A DNA stretch of 64,000 nt from Ovis canadensis (Eukaryota; Chordata; Mammalia; Artiodactyla; Bovidae). Below the pieces are notes generated by a model that was not told where the DNA came from, searched no databases, and saw nothing but the letters and a program-made list of their open reading frames with translations. Below, piece after piece: positions 54,436 to 64,000 of the stretch. The stretch lies in NCBI RefSeq assembly GCF_042477335.2, contig NC_091250.1:132653384-132717383 (forward strand), given 5' to 3'. A program made the translations under genes and the position numbers. Position 1 is the first letter of the stretch. Every line of letters starts with the position of its first letter.

Positions 54436-54650
54436 TGTGCACGCTCAGCCGTGTCTGACTCTTTGCAATCCCACAAGCTATAGCCTGCCAGGTTCCTCCA
54501 TCCATGGAATTTCCCAGGCAAGAATAGTGAAGTGGGATGCCATTTCCTTCTCCAGGGCATCTTCACGACCTAAGAATCGAACCCATGTGTCTTGCATCTC
54601 TTGCACTGGCAGACGGATTCTTGATTACTTGCACCAGCTGGGAAGCCCCT
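54436..54650 (-). repeat. Bov-tA SINE, diverged
   Basis: GCTCAGCCGTGTCTGACTCT to GCACCAGCTGGGAAGCCC, reverse orientation. Confidence 0.85.
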
Positions 54651-54689
54651 AGTCACTCACTACCCTGGCTCAAGCTACCCTTCCCTCTC

Positions 54690-55050
54690 TTCCTAACTGG
54701 TCCTGAAGCAACTAGTTTTGTCCACCTTTCTAACCATCCTTCTCATACACAGAACAGTGATTTTTCTAAAACACATATCTAACCCTGTTAAGTTCCCTTC
54801 TTAGAACTCAATTCAGTGATTTCCCACTTGGCCTTCAGATAAATGCTGAATTCCTCATTGTGGAGGCACACCACAGACCTTCTGTATTCTAGTTCCTGCC
54901 ACCTCTCCAGCCTCATCTTATGTTTCAACCTTGGGGAATACCCCTCATGCTCTCCACTCTGGCTCCTCAGCTCCACCAGGGCCTGTACCACGACTATTTT
55001 TGTCCAAGCAAAAGCTTGGCACACAGAAGACCTCAAAATATCATGACTTA
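54690..55050 (-). repeat. L2-like ancient LINE fragment
   Basis: TCTAAAACACATATCTAACC, CAGTGATTTCCCACTTGGCC and CCACCTCTCCAGCCTCATCT resemble the reverse of an L2 3' end. Tentative. Confidence 0.45.
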
Positions 55051-55729
55051 AAATATTAATGTATGAATTCTTAAAGGCCGGGGAAGCCCCTTCTTTTTCT
55101 TTACAAAGCATAAACATGCATATAACTCATAAAAAGAGCATACACTAGGAAGGCAGCTTGAAACTGTGCAGAGAACAATTGTTCGCTGAAAACAACTAGG
55201 AAAACAATGTGTAAAAAAGGCTGGGGAAGGAGGGGAGTCATGATTGTAGAAGGTTTACAAACACTGCCCTAAAGCAAGGTTTGAGTCCAAGTCGGAAGCT
55301 CAAGTTCAGGCCATACAGATGGCAGCATTATTTGAATGCTCTCAAACTCATAAGGAAAACCATCCCAACCCCTCAAAAAACAAACCACCAGAAAAACAAA
55401 GCCAAACGATTCCCTTCAACTTTTCTTTCATAACCAGTGGGCCCCCAAGCTCCTGGTCACTGAGTTCAAAGGTCTAGTTCTGCAGGCAGGGAACTCAGGC
55501 TGTGACCTTGGGCAGGCCGCTTCAGTCTTCCCGGCCACAAGCTGGAGCACAGCGTGCAGGACCGCAGAGCTGGAGACCCCAGGTCTGGTTCCAACAAAAG
55601 TGGCGCAGAAGAAGGAAGGTATGGCCGTGACAGTCCACGGGCAGGGGCTGGAGTTACACAAAAGCCCACGCCCCACGAAAACGCCTACCAAGGCTCTGAA
55701 CTCTTCCCCTTTTCCCTCGACGGGTGAAG
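55051..55729. other. RNF4 5' intron next to the CpG island
   Basis: Nothing recognised. Confidence 0.4.
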
Positions 55730-56830
55730 ACGTGGAAAGTGGCCTGCGCCGAGTCCTGGGCTTCAGGTACCCGTCTCCAGGCGCCCGCCGCGGGCTCGGC
55801 CACAGGCCTCGGCGGCTACGCGTCCGGCCAGCGCGCGGAGCCTAAGACCCGCTGAGCTCTGCCCACCCCCCCGCCTCGAGCGTGCCAGCCTCGGCCCAGC
55901 CTGAAGGCGGCTCCGCCCGGCGGCCTCGCCAGCCCGCGGCGGCGGCCGCCCGAGCACACAAAGGGGGCGGCCTCGGCGGGGACGAAACCCTCGCCCGGCC
56001 TCCCTTCACGCCCGCGCCGGCCCGCGAGCGGCGCCCCTCCCGGCCTTCCCGGTGACCTTGGACGCGCCCCTCCCCGCCCCGCCGCCTCAGTTTCCCCGGC
56101 GACGCTAAGACGGCGGCGCCCAGGCTGCGGCCCGCCCGGGGCGGCCGACACCCGCGGCGAGGCCCTCCCCACTTCCGCGCCCGCGCCAGGCTCGTGCGGC
56201 CCCCGCGCGGGGCCCGGGGAGAGGCTCTCGGCCGCGGGTCGGGGCCCCAGAGGGGTCGGCCGCTCCCCGGCGGTTCCGCGGCGCCAAGGCCTCCTCAGGC
56301 CGCGCGAGGCCACCAGAACCCCCGAACCCGCCCGGCGCTGCCTTGCCGCCCGCGCCCCCCGCGAAGTCGAGCCCTGCCTGGCGCCGGGGAGGCTCAGCGG
56401 GCGCGGCGGTTGACGCACTCGAGCGAGGGAAGCACCTCCGCGAGCCGCTTCAGAGAAGACCTCCAGCAGACGACGCCGCCGCCGCCGCCTCAGCACCGAC
56501 CCACTTCCTCTCCCGGGGCCTCGGCCCCGCCCCCACGCCTCCCTACTGGCCGCCGCCGTCCCTAACTCCCGCGGTCCGCCCGTGGAGAGGGCTCTATTTT
56601 CACTCCTATTGGACAACAAAACCATCTATCACCACTTTGAAACGCGCCTGCTTCCGGCCCCGCCCAGGCCCGCGAACTCAAAAAAGCTTCTGCCTTCCCG
56701 CGAGAGGAGCGGCCGGCGCCTCTCGGCGCGCAAGGCCTGCCGGGAGTCGTGGTCCCGGCTGGGACACGCCCCTCTCTCCACCTAGGTTCTCTGGAATCTC
56801 CGCCGCCTCCACTCTGGCCTCCTGACCGCG
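55730..56830 (-). promoter_or_regulatory. RNF4: CpG island, probable RNF4 promoter and non-coding first exon
   Basis: This stretch is very GC-rich and dense in CpG, unlike its flanks. A CCAAT box in minus orientation (ATTGG at 56608-56612) is visible. It is the only strong CpG island upstream of the RNF4 coding exons, and its distance from the first coding exon (about 9 kb) is normal for a housekeeping gene with a non-coding first exon. I could not fix the transcription start or the exon 1 donor. A divergent transcript on the plus strand is possible. Confidence 0.7.
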
Positions 56831-59454
56831 CCAGGCCCTGGACCCGCGCGCGGCTGGTTCCCGCGATCCCGTGCCTTTACCGGGCTGCTGGCGGAGATGG
56901 AAGGGAGGGGTGGGAAGCACGGACCAGCCCATCTGCGGGAAGCCGGAAGAGGCACTCAACCGGGCCGTCTGGGAGGGCTCCCCGGAGGGAGCTAGCTGAG
57001 CATCCAAAGCACTAGAATGGAGGAGAGCAGTTCCAGGAAAAGGGGGCCTGGGTGAACAAAGGTGGGCGCGCATGGCCAGGGAGCTGAAGGCTGCCCAGTA
57101 GGCCAGGGTGCAGGGGTTGGGAGCGACGGGGGTCGCGGGAGGCAAGACGCAGACCTCGGAGGGCTGGGAGTCTTGATTATTCCGAAGACTGTAGGTGTCA
57201 GGAAAGGGCTGAAGACGGACGAGAATTCCCGCCGGCTTCCGGCCCAGCCAGGTCCTAGGAAAGCGGGCCTGAAGGTCTCCCGGGTAACTCCCCGGAGTCA
57301 GAGTGTGGAGCCTGGATCGCTCTTGCCTGAGTTTGAATCCCAGCTCCAGGGTTCAGGCAGGTCCAGGGTTCCCTGGCCTGTTGTATGGAGAAGACAGCGG
57401 TGCCCACCTCAGGGGATCCTAAGACCCAACTCTGAGCACAGGTGTGTGCCAGCCCAGGTGGGGCTGCATGTCAGAATGGGGATTAGAGAGCCTGGTGGTG
57501 GCTTCCTCGAGTTTAGCTGCCAGAACTGGGCCTGGGCATGGATTTGGCAACCAGAAAAGGGCCCAACTTGTCTCTTTTTCTGAGAATACCAGATCGTCCC
57601 AATAGGACCATCCCACCTGGGACAGGCCCACACTGTGGCCAGGTGGAGAACTAGAGGGACCTCCAAGGCCACCTGAGGTCCAGGCTGTCACCTGGCACAC
57701 TGCCGCTCCTGCTGGACCCTATCGGCCAAAGCAAGTCAGCTCAGATTCAAGGACTCTGCTTCTTGATGGGAGGTTACAAGGCAAGGAACATGGATACCAG
57801 GAGACACTGTTGCCATCCGTACAGCACAAGACAGGCCCTCAGGCCATAAACTCAGGGGATGGCCCAAGAGCTGCCCTCCAGGTTCCATGGGGTCTATATG
57901 AACAGAAGGCCCAGGTTCTCTCAAGGCACTCTGAGCAGCTGCCCAGTCCAGGAGGGCAGGTGGGGACCCTGTGGACTACCAACCAGCATCGTTCCCAATA
58001 GCACCCTGAGTTTGCTGGGCCACCACCTTTCCCCCTGCTCCAGAGGCCAGTCGGACAGGTGAAGGGAAATTCTCTGCCTTTGTCACAGAGCCTGCTTTAG
58101 GCCCCCATGCAGGCCTTCCGCCATTGCAGGGACTTGTTCAGCAGACCATGTTCAATCCAGTGAAGCTAGAGCTCAAGGCTTGGAAGACAGAGAGGTTTCC
58201 CTCCTAAGAGAGCTGCCAGGGAGAGATGGCCCTTCCTCCAGATGCTGTGAGATTGGAGCTGCTATCAACTTAGAGACAAAGCTCTTGGATCAGGCATGTC
58301 CTGAAGTCCACTCTACCTTTGAATTACCAGTTATAGAAGGTGACAGTTCCCCTTTTGGAGCCGTCTGGGCTCCTGAGGGACTCTCTTGGGGCAGGTCATC
58401 ATCAGTGTATTCCCTCAATACCAAGTGAAATGGGTTTGAATGACTCAACAAAGGATGTAAGAAATGCCGTTTTTTTGTTTTGTTTTTTTTTTTTAATGAA
58501 ATTTAATCTGCTCCCAGCTCTAATTTGACAGGGAGGTGGGAAATTCCTCTTTTTACCAGCCTCGGTTGCAGGGAAGTCCTGGGGTTCTGACACAGTTGAG
58601 AATATTGGGGGAGAACTCTGGTCTTTAGTCCGTTTCTGTCACTTTCAGATGGCCACCCTCCTGGTCTGGATGTGCTCTGGGGTTCTGCCTCCCCGCTCTG
58701 GGGTGCCCTCTTCTCCGCAGGCCCACAGAGGATGTGGGTATGGGGTCCCTCTCCTAGACATCCATCCCCTACCGCCTTGTACCCCACCACCTTGTACCCC
58801 ACCGGCTTGCCCATCCTCTCCCAGGAGCCGCAGCACACTGCGTGGTCTTCACTCAGCCCGCTGGTCCTCAGCCACACACCTGCTGCCCAGGCCTGGGTCT
58901 GAGGACCAGGAGAATCAATCCGTTCCTGTCCAGGCCCTGGGCCAGGGCACCTGCCCAGCGGCTCCAACCTCATTCCTTCAGTGAGCCTGGGTAAGGCTGG
59001 GCCATACTCTAAGGGCCTCCAGGCCTAGCTTTGGGTCCCAGGGCTCGGGGCAGTTCACTTCACCTTTCTGAGCACCGGTGTTCTCACCAGCAGAAAGGGC
59101 ATGGGGGACAGTTCCCAATTCCCTGGCCAATTCCCCCCATCCTCTGAGGTTTAGGAGATCAGGTGCGAGAAGGGCCAGTTGGTAGTGACTCAGTATCCTG
59201 GCCACTTCTAATTGCATCCGCACAACCACATATTCAGTCTTGGGGGATTAGGGCAGAGAACGGAGATTCCGGGGTTCCACGGGCACTGCGGGCTCCGGGA
59301 ACTCGGGCGCGGGCGGGGGAAATGCCTACCGCTAGGCCGCAGGGAAGGGCAAGGATCTGGACCAGGGTGGCCATGTTTAGCACATTCGATACAAGACACC
59401 CCAATAAAGCTGAATTCCAGCGGATACGTTCTTAGCATGTTTGTCCCACGCAAT
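56831..59454. other. Spacer between CFAP99 and RNF4
   Basis: No gene recognised. It holds a possible MIR piece near 57300-57390 (CTGAGTTTGAATCCCAGCTC), a T-run near 58470-58495 and a small triplicated ACCCCACC.CCTTGT motif near 58773-58810. Confidence 0.5.
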
Positions 59455-59586
59455 AACTGGGTGTCCCGCCTTTTATTTGGCAACCCTGCTCTGGGCGGGC
59501 GGAGCGGGGCAGGGCCACGGCCCCGCGGTCTTCATTCGGGCTAGTGTCTCGGGGTCCTGGGTGGGGATGAGGGGAGGCCGCGCGGC
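59455..59586 (-). other. CFAP99: CFAP99 3' UTR with poly(A) signal
   Basis: A minus-strand AATAAA at 59472-59477 lies about 110 nt past the stop, which makes a short 3' UTR ending near 59455. The assignment is from the signal and spacing only. Confidence 0.55.
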
Positions 59587-63006
<3,420 letters not shown>

Positions 63007-63559
63007 CTGGACACAACCGGCCGCCATCAGAGCTGCCCGCTCTGGCCCCTGAGCCGCTGAGGTTGGCCCTGAATCACTCGGGAACCTGGGTTTAGGCTTG
63101 CCAGCGTCTCGGGGGTCAGGCCTGCGGAGAAGTCCTACCTCACGCCCTCCTGGTGTCTGCGATGGGGGTGAGCCCAGAACCAGGCAGTCGCGACCCCGGA
63201 TCAAACAGGGTCGCTGAGGAGGGCGGCCAACAGAGCCTGCCCAGTGATGACTCTAGCTGAGAGAGGAGGACCCTCCTTGCTTTGCAGCCGCATGGGGGCA
63301 GCTGTCCAGATTCTGCCCACGTCTGTGCACAGGCCAGGCCGGCCCTGGGGGAGCCCCAGGCATGGCCTGACGGTCCTCCCACACCTCTCTTTCTCCTGGA
63401 GCCTCTGAAATGCACGGTCCTGAACCGCAGGGCATGCTGCTGCCACTGTGAACCACGTCACAGGCCCTGCGTCCCCGCTCCCCTCTTCTGCTCTGCGCCA
63501 GGGGTTCCAGCCTCACCCACGTGTTCACTGGGACTGCAGTTGGCTTACTCTCGTGGCTC

Positions 63560-63685
63560 TTTCAGGGAATATATCACAACTCTTTGATCCATTCTACCAT
63601 CAAGACACATTCAGGTTGTTTCCTGTTTGGCGCTATTGTGAACAATTCAGAATATTATTTTCAGTCTTCAAGATGCTACAGAGTG
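63560..63685 (-). mobile_element. L1 3'-part fragment
   Basis: TTCAGGTTGTTTCCTGTTTG and GCGCTATTGTGAACAATTC, reverse orientation, as in L1 ORF2 ends. Confidence 0.6.
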
Positions 63686-63687
63686 GA

Positions 63688-63732
63688 CTTCCCTGGAGGT
63701 CCAGTGGTTAAGAATCTGCCTGACAATGCAAA
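63688..63732 (+). repeat. tRNA SINE head fragment
   Basis: GGACTTCCCTGGAGGTCCAG and GGTTAAGAATCTGCCTGACA; cut short by the adjoining BovB. Confidence 0.7.
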
Positions 63733-64000
63733 GCTGAGCACTGAAGGATTGATGCTTTTGAACTGTGGTGTTCGAGAAGACTCTTGAGAGTCCCTTGGAC
63801 TGCATGGAGATCCAACCAGTCCATCCTAAAGGAAATCAGTCCTGAATGTTCATTGGAAGGACTGATGCTGAAGCTGAAACTCCAATACTTTGGCCACCTG
63901 ATGCAAAGAACTGACTCATTTGAAAAGAGCCTGATGTTGGGAAAGATTGAAGGTGGGAGGAGAAGGGGAAGACAGAGGATAAGATGGTTGGACGGCATCA
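63733..64000 (+). mobile_element. BovB 3' end, runs off the window
   Basis: AAGCTGAGCACTGAAGGATTG to AAGATGGTTGGACGGCATCA, plus orientation; the last 120 or so bases of the element lie outside. Confidence 0.88.

Noticed and set aside
55816-56625. 269-codon open frame on the minus strand
   Set aside because: It is Arg/Gly/Pro/Ala-rich GC-skewed translation of the CpG island. Open frames on both strands there are expected from the lack of A/T-rich stops, and no domain is seen.
63365-63430. Possible further CFAP99 exon (minus: DRAFQRLQEKER between TTCAG and GTGTGG)
   Set aside because: Its phase would not join the exon starting at 63006, and the donor is weak. It may still be an exon of another isoform, but the sequence does not support it.

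Overview
This is mammalian genomic DNA from a ruminant, almost certainly a bovid (cattle, sheep, goat, buffalo or a relative). The evidence is the repeat content: BovB (RTE-clade) LINEs in many copies, Bov-tA and BOV-A2 SINEs, CHR-2-like tRNA SINEs, degraded L1 and a mariner element. The two genes found, RNF4 and an apparent CFAP99, are neighbours at human 4p16.3. Both are on the minus strand, so transcription runs right to left.

Layout. 1-24.3 kb is intergenic sequence downstream of RNF4 and is mostly nested transposons: L1 pieces, an old BovB (5.2-10.75 kb) broken by a U6-L1 chimera and by a second BovB that inserted in two oppositely oriented halves, a mariner split by another BovB (12.7-16.9 kb), and further BovB, L1 and SINE pieces. 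24.4-56.8 kb is RNF4. All seven coding exons could be read with intact splice sites and matching phases; they give a 190-residue SUMO-targeted ubiquitin ligase. Exon 4 is a 10-nt micro-exon. RNF4 introns hold an L1 interrupted by SINEs, a BovB and an mRNA 3'-end retrocopy (30.8-34.3 kb), and a CA-rich minisatellite split by a BovB (38.4-43.8 kb). A CpG island at about 55.7-56.8 kb is the likely promoter and first exon.

56.8-59.4 kb is the spacer between the genes. 59.45-63.0 kb holds the last five coding exons of a coiled-coil gene, read as CFAP99 from its predicted protein and synteny; the rest lies beyond the right edge or was not recognised. The window ends in another BovB 3' fragment.

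I found no prokaryotic-type system, CRISPR array or new protein-coding gene. The notable signals are retrotransposition structures with readable target-site duplications (TSDs), the RNF4 micro-exon that encodes the core of SUMO-interacting motif 4, and the higher-order minisatellite beside RNF4 coding exon 2. Repeat boundaries are good to about 5-20 bases unless a TSD is quoted.
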